From positions 1 to 64,000 of the forward strand of contig CAINDA010000012.1 in the NCBI GenBank assembly GCA_903847205.1: a DNA stretch of 64,000 bases, in the 5' to 3' direction. Shown piece by piece: positions 26,945-36,011 of this stretch (positions are counted from its first letter, which is position 1; each line of letters opens with the position of its first letter). The notes under the pieces were generated by a model, which ran no database searches, was not told the origin of the DNA, and saw nothing but the letters and a program-made list of their open reading frames with translations. Origin of the DNA: an uncultured Bacteroidota bacterium. Its GTDB lineage: Bacteria; Bacteroidota; Bacteroidia; 2-12-FULL-35-15. The translations under genes were made by a program, and so were the position numbers.

Positions 26945-27640
26945 ATGGAAAAATTTAAAGTGTTATTAGTTGAAGATGATCCTAATTTGGGAACTCTTTT
27001 AAAAGAATACCTTGATGCAAAAGGATATTCAACTACTCTGGCTGTAAATGGCAAACAGGGTTATGAAGTTTTTTCGAAAGATAAATTCAATATCTGCCTT
27101 TTGGATGTAATGATGCCTTTCAAAGACGGCTATACACTTGCCAGGGAAATCAGGGCAATTGATAAAAATGTGCCGATTGTTTTTTTAACAGCAAAATCAA
27201 TGAAAGAGGATGCGATTGAAGGTTTTACCGCCGGAGCCGATGATTATATCACAAAGCCTTTCAGTATGGAGGAGCTGCTGATGCGCATCAAAGCAATATT
27301 AAGAAGAACTGACAATAAAACAGCGCCGAATTCTGACGATACAGAGTTTCAAATTGGCAGCTACAAATTTGATTATAAACATCAAACCCTTGAAATCAAA
27401 GGAACGCAGCAAAAGCTTACTACTAAAGAAGCTGATTTGTTAAAACTTTTATCGTTAAATATAAATAATGTGCTGGATAGAAATTTTGCTTTAAAATCTA
27501 TTTGGCATGACGATAATTATTTCAGCGGAAGGAGCATGGATGTTTATATTGCAAAGCTTCGTAAATATCTGAAAGAAGACAGTTCAGTGGAACTTGTAAA
27601 CGTTCACGGCAAAGGATTTAAACTGCTGATAAGCAAATAA
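26945..27640 (+). CDS. OmpR/PhoB-family response regulator
   Basis: A 231-residue DNA-binding regulator, partner of the adjacent kinase. The receiver domain (~1-120) has the acidic pair D11/D12, the phospho-acceptor D54 in CLLDVMMP, Thr82 in FLTAKS and the conserved Lys in ITKPF. The C-terminal winged helix (~135-231) has LTTKEADLLKLL, GRSMDVYIAKLRKYL and VNVHGKGFKL, typical of Trans_reg_C. RprY-like regulators of Bacteroidota are the closest type I recognise. Targets cannot be read from the window. Confidence 0.95.
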   Translation: MEKFKVLLVEDDPNLGTLLKEYLDAKGYSTTLAVNGKQGYEVFSKDKFNICLLDVMMPFKDGYTLAREIRAIDKNVPIVFLTAKSMKEDAIEGFTAGADDYITKPFSMEELLMRIKAILRRTDNKTAPNSDDTEFQIGSYKFDYKHQTLEIKGTQQKLTTKEADLLKLLSLNINNVLDRNFALKSIWHDDNYFSGRSMDVYIAKLRKYLKEDSSVELVNVHGKGFKLLISK

Positions 27641-27699
27641 ACAAGCTTCACAGCATTGGACTTTATTATTCATATAATGAACAAATCATTGGAGACTTT

Positions 27700-27729
27700 T
27701 TTAATGAAAATTGAATTCGTTTCATTAAA
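27700..27729. terminator. Possible bidirectional terminator between convergent genes
   Basis: Perfect 10-base arms TTTAATGAAA and TTTCATTAAA (27700-27709, 27720-27729) with a 10-base loop lie between the regulator stop (27640) and the EnvC-like stop (27773). The stem is very AT-rich, so its strength is doubtful. Confidence 0.4.
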
Positions 27730-27772
27730 CCAGCAGTAAGATTTTTGAAATGTTTTTGATGCGCAGGATTGC

Positions 27773-29029
27773 TTAATTAGTCCTGAACAGCCAGTTTTCG
27801 GGATCTAATTTTATCTGGCCTTTCCATATTTCAAAATGCAAATCTGTTTTTGAATCTTCAGCATCAAACACAATAGAACCAAGGTTCTGCTTGGTTTTTA
27901 TTTTATCGCCGGCTTTCACATAAACATCTTTCAGGTTGGCGTAAATTGTCAGAAATTCTCCGTGGCGGATTAAAACAAACTCACCTGCTCCCGGTATATT
28001 TACTACAGCTTTTACTTCTCCGTCAAACACAGCCCGCGCTAAGGCCCCCGTATTGGTAGTAATATCAATACCATTATTATTAATATCGATATTAGGCATA
28101 AGCGGATGCGGGTGAACGCCGAAATGTCCGCTGATAATGCCCTTTACAGCTGGCCATGGAAGTTTACCCTTATTGCTTGCAAATGAATTTGATAATTGCT
28201 GCGATTCAGGAGTAAGTACTAATTTTTCCGGTTTTGGTTTATTTGCGGTCTCCGCATCTTTCTGCATTTTTTCAAGCTCCTTCTGAATAACCCTTTGAAT
28301 AGCCTGCTGCAGCTTCTCGGCATCTTTTTTCTTTTTGGCTAAATCTTTTTTCAGCTTTCCTTCCTGCTCCTGAAGCTGTGAAAACATCTGCTCCTTCTCG
28401 GTTTTTTCTGAAGTTAAATTTTGTTTTTCCGACTGTTCGCTGCTCAGTAAAACGCGCTGGTCCGATTTTTTAGTTTCCAGATCCTGCACTGTTTCATTCA
28501 GCTTCTTTTTCGTTGAAGTAATCAACTCGGCCTGCTTGTGCCTGTAATCACTGTATTGCTGAAGATATTTTAAACGCATAAAAGCCTGCTCAAAATCCCT
28601 GGCGGCGAAAATAAACATCAGTCTGCTGTATGCATCCTGGTTTTTATAGGCGTAATAAATCATTTTCGCATATTCTGCTTTCAGTTTTATTAAGTCATTC
28701 TGCAGTCCTTTTATTGATTCGTTATTTTGATTTATCTGGAGGCTGATTCCTCTAATTTCTCCGTTAACAATGGAGATCAGCTCTTCCCGTTTTCGTATTT
28801 TTTCATTTAAGGCTATTAACTGGCTTAAGGAATGTTTTTTGTTTTTTCTTGTTTCATCAAGCAATTGATTGGTGTATTCAATTTCTTTCTGAAGCTGTTT
28901 TTTTTTATTCTCTAAATCTTTTTTTGTCTGCTTTTGCGCAAAAGTACTGCCGGTATTCAGAATCAGCGAACACCAGAATATAGCAAGCAGCAACGGCCGG
29001 CTATTTTTCTTTGTAAGAAATCTGTTCAT
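27773..29029 (-). CDS. EnvC-like periplasmic protein with degenerate LytM (M23) domain
   Basis: A 418-residue exported protein. ATG 29029 gives a signal peptide ending TFAQ; this start overlaps the upstream gene by 29 bases. Residues ~30-260 are heptad-rich coiled coil (Lys/Glu/Gln). The C-terminal ~120 residues have the M23 fold, but two zinc-ligand positions are substituted: NNGIDI instead of HxGxD and YANL instead of YxHL, while LHFEIW keeps its His. As in E. coli EnvC, this points to an activator of cell-wall amidases rather than an active endopeptidase. It is last in a gene set with a TPR lipoprotein and a DUF4292 lipoprotein. Confidence 0.88.
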   Translation of the reverse strand: MNRFLTKKNSRPLLLAIFWCSLILNTGSTFAQKQTKKDLENKKKQLQKEIEYTNQLLDETRKNKKHSLSQLIALNEKIRKREELISIVNGEIRGISLQINQNNESIKGLQNDLIKLKAEYAKMIYYAYKNQDAYSRLMFIFAARDFEQAFMRLKYLQQYSDYRHKQAELITSTKKKLNETVQDLETKKSDQRVLLSSEQSEKQNLTSEKTEKEQMFSQLQEQEGKLKKDLAKKKKDAEKLQQAIQRVIQKELEKMQKDAETANKPKPEKLVLTPESQQLSNSFASNKGKLPWPAVKGIISGHFGVHPHPLMPNIDINNNGIDITTNTGALARAVFDGEVKAVVNIPGAGEFVLIRHGEFLTIYANLKDVYVKAGDKIKTKQNLGSIVFDAEDSKTDLHFEIWKGQIKLDPENWLFRTN

Positions 29030-29876
29030 AATTATCCGGAATTTTAAAAGGGAAACTTTGTTCTTCGTTGAGTCTCGGTTTTGAATATTGAATATCAATG
29101 TTAATATTCTTTTTTGCTTTTACGATAAAACTCATTTTTAATGGAAACAGCTGTGCGGAATCAACAGGCGTAAATTCACTAAAACGCGCATCAAGACTGC
29201 GTGAAGGGTTGAAGTCATAAAACAATATGCGTGAAATTTTAAAAGTTTCGGGCACCATATAAATACTCTGCACAGGATCGTTTAATTCTTTTCCTTTTGA
29301 CATTACCCTGCGCAGCTTATATTTTCTGATGGTTCCAAGAGTGTACTGGCAGTTGTCAACGCCGGATTTTATTTTTTCATCTTCGTTATAAAACGTTACG
29401 CTGTTGCCTGTTAAAAGGGATTGCAGATCATCGTAGTCAATCTCGGCGTTTAGTAATGTACTAAAGTAAGAGAAGTCGTCTTTAAAATAAGTGTTGTTAA
29501 CGCGGTTCATAAACTTCACTGAGTCTTTTGTAATCAACAGCCGTGCGCCTTCTATTCCTAATTTTGAAATAGACATCCAGATCAGGCTGTCTTTTTTTAT
29601 GCGAAGCGATACAGTAAAAGAATTGAATGTACTGTCAATATCAGCTTCTAAATTGAGCTTTGCGTTTAATCTGTCGAACCTGAATTCGTTCGATTTTAAA
29701 TTTGCAGTTAGTGTTTTAGAATTTTTAAAATCTAAAATACATTTGCGGTTGGTAAGTGTAATTTTCTGTCTGTGTTTGCAGGAAGTTAGAAGAAGCGCTG
29801 ATAATAAAAAAAGAATGAAAAGCCTGATGCCAGAGTTTAAAGCAGGGAAAAAAAAACAGACAATTCGATTATTCAT
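29001..29876 (-). CDS. DUF4292-type lipoprotein
   Basis: A 291-residue lipoprotein. ATG 29876 starts a hydrophobic segment that ends in LLLTSC, a lipobox, after an unusual 18-residue lead. An in-frame upstream start at 29939 would place ~21 extra residues and lies inside the preceding gene. The mature part looks all-beta (alternating hydrophobic strands such as FTVSLRIKKDSLIWMSISKLGIEGARLLIT), resembling the DUF4292/LolA-LolB-like fold, which suggests lipid or lipoprotein handling in the periplasm. It overlaps the TPR gene by 8 bases and the EnvC-like gene by 29, so the three are translationally linked. Confidence 0.82.
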   Translation of the reverse strand: MNNRIVCFFFPALNSGIRLFILFLLSALLLTSCKHRQKITLTNRKCILDFKNSKTLTANLKSNEFRFDRLNAKLNLEADIDSTFNSFTVSLRIKKDSLIWMSISKLGIEGARLLITKDSVKFMNRVNNTYFKDDFSYFSTLLNAEIDYDDLQSLLTGNSVTFYNEDEKIKSGVDNCQYTLGTIRKYKLRRVMSKGKELNDPVQSIYMVPETFKISRILFYDFNPSRSLDARFSEFTPVDSAQLFPLKMSFIVKAKKNINIDIQYSKPRLNEEQSFPFKIPDNYEQISYKEK

Positions 29877-31590
29877 ATAATTTTTTGTCAGCAATTTTTT
29901 TATCAATAAGATCAGTTGTACCGCTGGCCTTTTTTGCATCCATCCAATACTTTAAACTTTTTTCTGTTTCGCCGAGTTTGAAAAGCACATCGCCGTAATG
30001 CTCAAGTAATGTACCGTTGGCAGATCCGCCGTTTTCAATTGCTTTGCCGATCCATACTTTGGCATCGTCGTATTTTTTCATCTGGTATAAAATCCATCCA
30101 TAGGTATCCTGATATGAACTGCTGTTAGGCACAATCTGGTTGCTTCTTTTAGACATAGCTTCAGCTTTTTCTAAGTTCACGTTGCGCAATGACAAGTAAT
30201 AGGCATAGTTATTTAAAACGTACACATTGTTTGAATCCACTTCCAAAGCTTTGTTGTAGGCAGAATCGGAGGCAGGATAATTTTTAAGCTGATTCAGTGC
30301 ATCGCCGATACTCGAATAAAATTGTGTAAGAACCGGCTTGTTGTCGAAAACATATTCTTTGCCCGCAATAAGGGCGGTAAGGGCTTCTTTGTAATTTTTC
30401 AGCTGTATATTTGAGGCGCCGTTAAAAAAATAAGGAAGCGGCTGGCTTGGAAATAATTCCATTGCTTCTTTGCTTTCCTTGAGTAAAGAATAATAATCGT
30501 TCAGCTCTGAATCAATTATCAAGAGCTGGTTCCACAGTGCATATTTTTCTTTGTCAATTGCAACAGCTTTTCTGTATTGTGTTCTGGCATCTTCAAATTT
30601 TTTATCACGGTATAAAAAATCGCCGTAAATAGAAAAAGATTTTGCATCGTCAGGATGAACTTCAATAAGTATTCTGCATAATTCCTCCGCGTCTGCTTTC
30701 AGGTCGCTTGAAAATTCTGTAAGGGTGTAATACGACAGCAGAATTTTAACCTTTGTGTCAATATCTAATTCCTTGTTTTTGAATGCAATTTTTACTTCGC
30801 TGAATGCTTTATCATTTTGTTTGTTTTTTTTGTAATAATCAGCTAACGACAAATGAACAAAAGCGTTTTCCGGATCAGCTTTCAGCAGGTCATTATAGGC
30901 TTGTAATGCTTTTTCATTCTGCCCTTTATCCTGATATAATTCACCTAAAATTCCGTAGTATTTCCCTTCTTTAGGAAATGCTTTAATTAATTTCTGCACT
31001 TCAATAACAGCTTTTTCAGAATTATTTACTGCCTTGTAAATTTTGATTTTCTGCATTGATGCATCTTCGGTAACACCTGTGAGGCTTTCTATCTTATCAT
31101 ATACTTTTAATGCTTCAGCCGGCTTGCTTTCATATAAGTATGCATTGGCGAGTTCATAATAAAAATCTACACGCTCAGGATATTTTTTGAGCAGTTTTTG
31201 ATACGCTGCCACAACTTCCGCGGGCATTTTATTATCTTTCAAAGATTCGATGTAAAGCAGCTGATACCATATATTGTTTGGATCGGCAAGAGCTGCTTTT
31301 TTACTGTATTGCAGCGCCAGCTTTTTATTGTTTTGAAAAGTATAGATATTTGCAAGTTCAAACATAGCAGCACCGCTGGTTGGATCTATACGAAGGGCTT
31401 TTAGGAAATCCGTTTCGGCTAAATCGTAATTACCCAGAATTTTTTCTTTATCTGCATCAAAAAAAGTATTCTCGAATTCAAGCCTCTCTCTGCCCGACAA
31501 TTGTTTTCCGGATGCAGAAGCTGCTTTCTGAGAAGTTTTGCAGGAAACTATTGAAATAAATAAAAACAAAATAAAAACAAAGATGCTCAT
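29869..31590 (-). CDS. TPR-repeat lipoprotein
   Basis: A 573-residue protein made almost entirely of tetratricopeptide repeats (about 13; e.g. AETDFLKALRIDPTSGAAMF, LNNYAYYLSLRNVNLEKAEA). ATG 31590 is preferred because it opens a lipoprotein signal (LFLFISIVSC). A longer frame begins at ATG 31680, but its extra 30 residues include a translated copy of a GC-rich palindromic repeat and would bury the signal. TPR proteins act as scaffolds for other proteins; here the partner is probably in the envelope, given the DUF4292 and EnvC-like genes downstream. I recall this trio as conserved in Bacteroidota, not verified here. Confidence 0.87.
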   Translation of the reverse strand: MSIFVFILFLFISIVSCKTSQKAASASGKQLSGRERLEFENTFFDADKEKILGNYDLAETDFLKALRIDPTSGAAMFELANIYTFQNNKKLALQYSKKAALADPNNIWYQLLYIESLKDNKMPAEVVAAYQKLLKKYPERVDFYYELANAYLYESKPAEALKVYDKIESLTGVTEDASMQKIKIYKAVNNSEKAVIEVQKLIKAFPKEGKYYGILGELYQDKGQNEKALQAYNDLLKADPENAFVHLSLADYYKKNKQNDKAFSEVKIAFKNKELDIDTKVKILLSYYTLTEFSSDLKADAEELCRILIEVHPDDAKSFSIYGDFLYRDKKFEDARTQYRKAVAIDKEKYALWNQLLIIDSELNDYYSLLKESKEAMELFPSQPLPYFFNGASNIQLKNYKEALTALIAGKEYVFDNKPVLTQFYSSIGDALNQLKNYPASDSAYNKALEVDSNNVYVLNNYAYYLSLRNVNLEKAEAMSKRSNQIVPNSSSYQDTYGWILYQMKKYDDAKVWIGKAIENGGSANGTLLEHYGDVLFKLGETEKSLKYWMDAKKASGTTDLIDKKIADKKLYE

Positions 31591-31604
31591 ATCAATACCC
31601 GGAA

Positions 31605-31640
31605 CTTTCCCTTTAATCCCCTTTTCAAGGGAGGGGCTGT
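31605..31640. repeat. GC-rich palindromic element in the TPR gene leader
   Basis: CCCTT/AAGGG pairing at 31619-31631 within a CCCTTTAATCCCC...GGGAGGGG context. It lies in the 5' leader of the TPR lipoprotein and is open in its frame, reading SPSLEKGIKG. A shorter relative (CTTCT/AGAAG) is near 31722-31735. Confidence 0.6.
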
Positions 31641-31805
31641 ATAGTGAGAGCAGCTTAATTTTATATTTTATCCAATTCATTTTTCTCGTGTTTTTTCTGT
31701 CCTCTTTTATGTTTTCGGCCCTTCTCTATAGAAGAGAAAAATAACTGAAAAGATATTATTTAATGAGCTGTCTTAATTCAACCCAAGGCATACTGCTAAG
31801 TGTAT

Positions 31806-32804
31806 TTACTTTATAATACTGTAATCGCCCAAGCTTACGTTCTCAGACTTTCCTGTAAATTCAGCATAATTACCAACCATAGAATTACTTAATTCAGCAT
31901 TTTTAATTTTACTGTTTGTTTGAATGATGCTGTTTTTTACAACAGAGTTTTCAATCACGCAGTTGTCGCCGATTGAGGCATAGGGGCCTACAGAAGCATT
32001 AATAAGCTGCACATTTTCGCCGATGTAGCAAGGTTCTATAATTGAAGAATTACGATTTGTAAAACTGGATTTACGGATCACATCTTTAGTAAACTCTAAA
32101 ATGCGCTGATTTGTATAAACTGTTGCGTCTTTATTTCCGCAGTCGAGCCATTCAGTTACTTTGCCTGGTGTAAAGCGTGTTCCTTTTGCTTTCATGTTTT
32201 CAAGGGCATTGGTAAGCTGGTACTCTCCCTTTTCTTTGATATCATTATCAAGCAGGTATTTCAGTTCACGTTTTAAATACGCTCCGTCTTTAAAATAATA
32301 AATCCCAATGATGGCAAGGTCAGAAACAAATTCCTGGGGCTTCTCAACAAAATCAGTTATTACATTATCGGCATTTAATTTAACCACACCGAAAGGTTTG
32401 GGGTCAGCTACTTTCTGCACCCAGATAATTCCTTCCTGCGAAGAATCCATTTTAAAATCTGCTTTAAAAAGCGTATCAGCAAAGGCAACCAGTACTTTTC
32501 CTGTAAGGCAGTTTTCGGCGCACATGATTGCATGTGCAGTGCCGAGGGGATCTTCCTGATAGAAGATACGGCCTTTGGCGCCGAGGCTTTCAGCAATTTT
32601 GATCAGATTGTTTTCTGCTTCTTTCCCGAAATGTCCTACAACAAATGCTATTTCGTCAACAGGCTCATCGCAGACTTTTATAATGTCTTCTACAATGCGC
32701 TGCACCATAGGTTTGCCGGCAATCGGGATTAAAGGTTTTGGTGTGGTGAGTGTGTGTGGGCGCATCCGCTTGCCCATTCCAGCCATTGGAATAATTATTT
32801 TCAT
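31806..32804 (-). CDS. Sugar-phosphate nucleotidyltransferase
   Basis: A 332-residue cytoplasmic enzyme that transfers NMP from an NTP to a sugar 1-phosphate, giving a nucleotide sugar for polysaccharide synthesis. The N-terminal domain has PMAGMGKRMRPHTLTTPKPLIPIAGKP (nucleotide-binding loop with the catalytic Arg and Lys), GTAHAIMCAE, VAFADTLF and VEKP. The C-terminal ~90 residues form left-handed beta-helix hexapeptides (IGENVQLINASVGPYASIGD). Closest type: glucose-1-phosphate thymidylyl- or uridylyltransferases; substrate not resolved. It lies downstream of the dUTPase and flippase genes, consistent with a role in surface glycans. Confidence 0.92.
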   Translation of the reverse strand: MKIIIPMAGMGKRMRPHTLTTPKPLIPIAGKPMVQRIVEDIIKVCDEPVDEIAFVVGHFGKEAENNLIKIAESLGAKGRIFYQEDPLGTAHAIMCAENCLTGKVLVAFADTLFKADFKMDSSQEGIIWVQKVADPKPFGVVKLNADNVITDFVEKPQEFVSDLAIIGIYYFKDGAYLKRELKYLLDNDIKEKGEYQLTNALENMKAKGTRFTPGKVTEWLDCGNKDATVYTNQRILEFTKDVIRKSSFTNRNSSIIEPCYIGENVQLINASVGPYASIGDNCVIENSVVKNSIIQTNSKIKNAELSNSMVGNYAEFTGKSENVSLGDYSIIK

Positions 32805-32882
32805 ATATGTGTTTTCCTGGCATCAGCCGCAGCCGGAGCCTTTATTTTTTAGATATAATAATTCAGCTTTTCGTTGTAAGCG

Positions 32883-32901
32883 CCTTCTCTTTTGGAGAAG
32901 G
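32883..32901. repeat. Short GC-rich palindrome between dut and the nucleotidyltransferase
   Basis: CCTTCTC and GAGAAGG (7 bases each, 5-base loop) lie in the 115-base gap. It is of the same general type as the CTCTCC palindromes elsewhere in the window. Confidence 0.55.
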
Positions 32902-32919
32902 GCAGAGATTTGCTGCAGT

Positions 32920-33354
32920 CTATTTTGTACCGGTACTTCCGAAACCGCCGGTTCCGCGGTTGGTTTCAATCAGCTGTATTGTTTCTACCCATTCGGCCTG
33001 CTCATGTTTAGCAATTACCATCTGGGCAACTCTTTCGCCGTCATTGATAATAAATTCCTGGTTAGAAAGATTTACTAAAATTATTTTAATTTCACCCCTG
33101 TAATCCGCATCAATAGTGCCGGGCGAGTTAAGAACCGTTACCCCGTTTTTAAATGCAAGGCCGCTTCTGGGGCGGATTTGTGCTTCGTAACCTTCAGGGA
33201 TTTCAAGAAACAAACCTGTTGCTACCAATGCTCTTTCGAGTGATTTTAAAACGATTGGTGCGTTTAAATCAGCACGCAGATCCATACCGGCAGCGGCTGT
33301 AGTTGCGTAACCGGGCAGTTCGTGTTTTGATTTATTGATTATTTTTATTTTCAT
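32920..33354 (-). CDS. dut: dUTP diphosphatase
   Basis: A 144-residue enzyme that hydrolyses dUTP to dUMP and pyrophosphate, keeping uracil out of DNA. All five trimeric-dUTPase motifs are present in order: [40 protein letters not shown] and the C-terminal [13 protein letters not shown] 33354 is chosen over a TTG two codons earlier. Length is typical. Presence among polysaccharide genes reflects a shared transcript rather than shared function. Confidence 0.97.
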   Translation of the reverse strand: MKIKIINKSKHELPGYATTAAAGMDLRADLNAPIVLKSLERALVATGLFLEIPEGYEAQIRPRSGLAFKNGVTVLNSPGTIDADYRGEIKIILVNLSNQEFIINDGERVAQMVIAKHEQAEWVETIQLIETNRGTGGFGSTGTK

Positions 33355-33441
33355 TGTCAATATTAATAATAATGAATCTTAAAATTTATTAATCATTCTT
33401 TTAAGATGCTCCGCCTTTAAAATAGATAAGTCCGAAACATT

Positions 33442-34920
33442 TCAATTTGCCTTCAGCAGCAGTTTTTTTACATCCAGTATCCAAACAACAGCAGCAAAAC
33501 CAAGCAGCATTGTATTATTCAAAATCAAATTAATGGCTGTTGATCCTGTTTGGATAAAAGTGCTGATAAAATACAAAGTTACGGATAAACCCAAGTAACC
33601 CAAAATGCGTTTTAAATCATAATTAACAGGGTAATGTTTATTACCCCAGAAATACGATGCAGCCATCATAGCAGCGTAACAGATAAGCGTTGCCCAGGCT
33701 GAACCCATATATCCGATTTTTGGAATCCAGTATAAGTTTAAGCCTATTGTGATTACTGCCCCCAAAATGGTTAACATGGCGCCGTATTGGGTCTGCCCGG
33801 TAAGTTTATACCAGATAGACTGGTTCCAGAATATACCTAGAAACATGTTGGCCAAAAGTAAAATTGGAACAACCTTTATTCCGGTTCTGAACTCTGCTGT
33901 GCCTGCAAAATACTGTATCCATTGTATGTTCATCATTGTCCCCAAGAAAATCAGGGAGCAGATAATCACAAAATATTTCATAATATCAGCATAGGTTTTT
34001 TTAGAATCTTTTTCTTTGGAATGGCTGAAAAAGAACGGTTCTGCCGCATACCGGAATGTTTGAATAAAAATAGTCATGATGATGGAAACCTTGTAGCAGG
34101 CGCCGTATATACCTGCCTGCACCATTGCCTGGTCTTTCGGGAGGAGGCGGGTAAGTAAAATCCGGTCGAGTGTTTCATTTACCATTCCGGCTAAACCGGC
34201 AATCAACAGGGGTAAAGCGTAACGCATCATCTTTTTCCAAAGAGGAGAATCGAATACGAAACGAACGGAAATTATCTGAGAGGAAAGCAGGAGCAGAGTA
34301 ATAAGGCTGGAAATGAGGTTTGAAATAAACACATAGCCGATGCCTATTTTGGGATTGTAAATTTTTTCGACAAAAGGTTTGAATACGGAGTCGGGCGCTT
34401 CATGCACGTGCTTACAGAACACGATGAAAAAAAGATTCAGCCCGATAAGCGTACAGATTTTAATAATATTGATGAGTGCAAAACGCTTTGCTTTATTTTG
34501 TTCGCGCAGTTTTGCAAAAGCCACCGCAGCCAGGGCATCTGATCCGATTATTACGGCAAACCAAGTAACATACTCTGGATGCCCTGTAAATCTGATGCTT
34601 TCGGAGATGGGCTGAGAAAAGAAACAGGCCGCAGCAATGAAAATAGCAGAAGAAGTGAATACTGAAATCAATGCCGTTGTGTAAACTTTTTCTTTGTCGA
34701 TTTCAGTCTGAGAAAAACGAAACAAAGCAGTTTCCATTCCATAGGTTAAGAAAACAAGCAAAAAAGAAACGTAGGCATAAGCGGATGTGTTAACACCAAA
34801 TTCAGCTGTGGAAAAATTGTAGGTGTAAAGCGGATTCAATAAATAATACAGCAAACGCCCCACAATAGTGGGCAATCCGTATATGGCAGTCTGGGAAGCG
34901 AGTTTTCTGAGCGCGGTCAA
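33442..34920 (-). CDS. Wzx-like polysaccharide flippase
   Basis: A 492-residue multi-pass membrane protein of the MATE/Wzx (polysaccharide biosynthesis) superfamily, with about 13-14 hydrophobic helices. It begins LRKLASQTAIYGLPTIVGRLLYYLLNPLY, the typical start of Bacteroidota flippases. The expected role is moving lipid-linked oligosaccharides across the inner membrane. The start appears to be TTG 34920: an in-frame stop lies three codons upstream and no ATG fits before the first helix. It is the first gene of the minus-strand envelope cluster, and its upstream region is a tandem repeat array. Confidence 0.88.
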   Translation of the reverse strand: MTALRKLASQTAIYGLPTIVGRLLYYLLNPLYTYNFSTAEFGVNTSAYAYVSFLLVFLTYGMETALFRFSQTEIDKEKVYTTALISVFTSSAIFIAAACFFSQPISESIRFTGHPEYVTWFAVIIGSDALAAVAFAKLREQNKAKRFALINIIKICTLIGLNLFFIVFCKHVHEAPDSVFKPFVEKIYNPKIGIGYVFISNLISSLITLLLLSSQIISVRFVFDSPLWKKMMRYALPLLIAGLAGMVNETLDRILLTRLLPKDQAMVQAGIYGACYKVSIIMTIFIQTFRYAAEPFFFSHSKEKDSKKTYADIMKYFVIICSLIFLGTMMNIQWIQYFAGTAEFRTGIKVVPILLLANMFLGIFWNQSIWYKLTGQTQYGAMLTILGAVITIGLNLYWIPKIGYMGSAWATLICYAAMMAASYFWGNKHYPVNYDLKRILGYLGLSVTLYFISTFIQTGSTAINLILNNTMLLGFAAVVWILDVKKLLLKAN

Positions 34921-34930
34921 ATTAATTTAT

Positions 34931-35131
34931 TGATTTGATAATTGCTGATTTACCAATGTGCTGATGTACCAATTTGTTGATGTACCAATTTTTTGATTTA
35001 CCGATTTGCCGATTTACCGATTTATTGATTTACCAATTGGGTGATGTGCCAATTTTTTGATGCACCAATTGCTGATTTATCAATGTACTGATTTATCAAT
35101 GGCTATCTTCACATCAGCACATTGGTAAATC
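34931..35131. repeat. 15-16-bp tandem array ending in an inverted unit
   Basis: About ten copies of TGATTTACCAATTTGC-like units start at 34931, 34946, 34962, 34978, 34994, 35026, 35042, 35058, 35073 and 35089; the middle (about 34994-35030) falls into 8-bp TTTACCGA steps. The 19-bp segment at 34947-34965 recurs exactly in inverted orientation at 35113-35131, so the ends can pair. It fills the gap between the flippase start and the enoyl-CoA hydratase stop. Confidence 0.88.
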
Positions 35132-35143
35132 TTCTCATCAAAT

Positions 35144-35923
35144 TTATTTTCCGGCAAAAACAGCTTTTCTTTTTTCCATAAAAGCATTAGTCCCTTCTTT
35201 AAAATCTTCGGTAGAAAAACATTTTCCGAACTCATCAGTTTCAACTTTAAACCCATCGACATTATTTTCGAAATAGGCATTTATACTATTGATAACAGAT
35301 GATACAGCCTCCGGTGATTTGCTGGTTATTTTTTCAAGAAGCTCAATACATTTGGGAAGGAGCTGTGCCTGCGGAACAACATAATTAACCAAGCCCAGGT
35401 TCAGTGCTTGTTCTGCATTTATCATATCACCGGTCATATGAAATTCCATAGCTTTTGTTTTGCCGATATACTGGATCAAACGCTGTGTTCCGCCGTAACC
35501 GGCAATCAAGCCAAGGTTTACTTCGGGCTGACCGAACTTTGCATTATCGCTTGCAACACGCAGATGGCAGGCCATTGAAAGCTCACAGCCACCGCCTAAA
35601 GCAAATCCATTCACTGCGGCAATAACAGGTTTAGAGCAGTTTTCTATTGATTTAAAAATATTTTGTCCGCTGCGTGCAAGATCTTTTCCCTGCTCCACTG
35701 AAATGCCGAGAAATTCTGTTATGTCGGCACCGGCAATAAATGATTTTTGTCCTGAGCCGGTAATTATTATTCCTTTTACACCTTTGTTTGATTCGGCATT
35801 TTTTACTGCAGCGCCAATTTCTTCAACGGTTTTTCTGGTGAGTGCATTTAATTTATCCGGACGGTTTATGGTAATTGTAAGAATACCATTTTCTACTGTT
35901 GTTAAAAGATTTTCGAAGATCAT
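35144..35923 (-). CDS. Enoyl-CoA hydratase/isomerase (crotonase family)
   Basis: A 259-residue enzyme adding water to trans-2-enoyl-CoA in fatty-acid or amino-acid degradation. Crotonase hallmarks: the oxyanion-hole segments FIAGADITEF and NGFALGGGCELSMACH, the first catalytic Glu in CELSM and the second in FGQPEVNLGLIAGYGGTQRL. Having both Glu residues favours hydratase over isomerase activity. Length is typical. It is a single gene between a repeat array and a SpoIIE gene, with no beta-oxidation neighbours in view. Confidence 0.95.
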   Translation of the reverse strand: MIFENLLTTVENGILTITINRPDKLNALTRKTVEEIGAAVKNAESNKGVKGIIITGSGQKSFIAGADITEFLGISVEQGKDLARSGQNIFKSIENCSKPVIAAVNGFALGGGCELSMACHLRVASDNAKFGQPEVNLGLIAGYGGTQRLIQYIGKTKAMEFHMTGDMINAEQALNLGLVNYVVPQAQLLPKCIELLEKITSKSPEAVSSVINSINAYFENNVDGFKVETDEFGKCFSTEDFKEGTNAFMEKRKAVFAGK

Positions 35924-36011
35924 AAAAAATATATAGGATTACAGATAAAAAATAAAAAAACGAAAGTACGAATTATTGGTTTTGAATAATAAATTGAATT
36001 TAAAGTATAAC

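Noticed and set aside
27773-29029. Active M23 endopeptidase
   Set aside because: Two metal-ligand positions are substituted (NNGIDI and YANL), which fits an EnvC-like activator instead.
32575-33078. 167-codon plus-strand frame across the nucleotidyltransferase and dut genes
   Set aside because: It is antisense to two well-supported genes, spans their intergenic gap, and has no recognisable domain.
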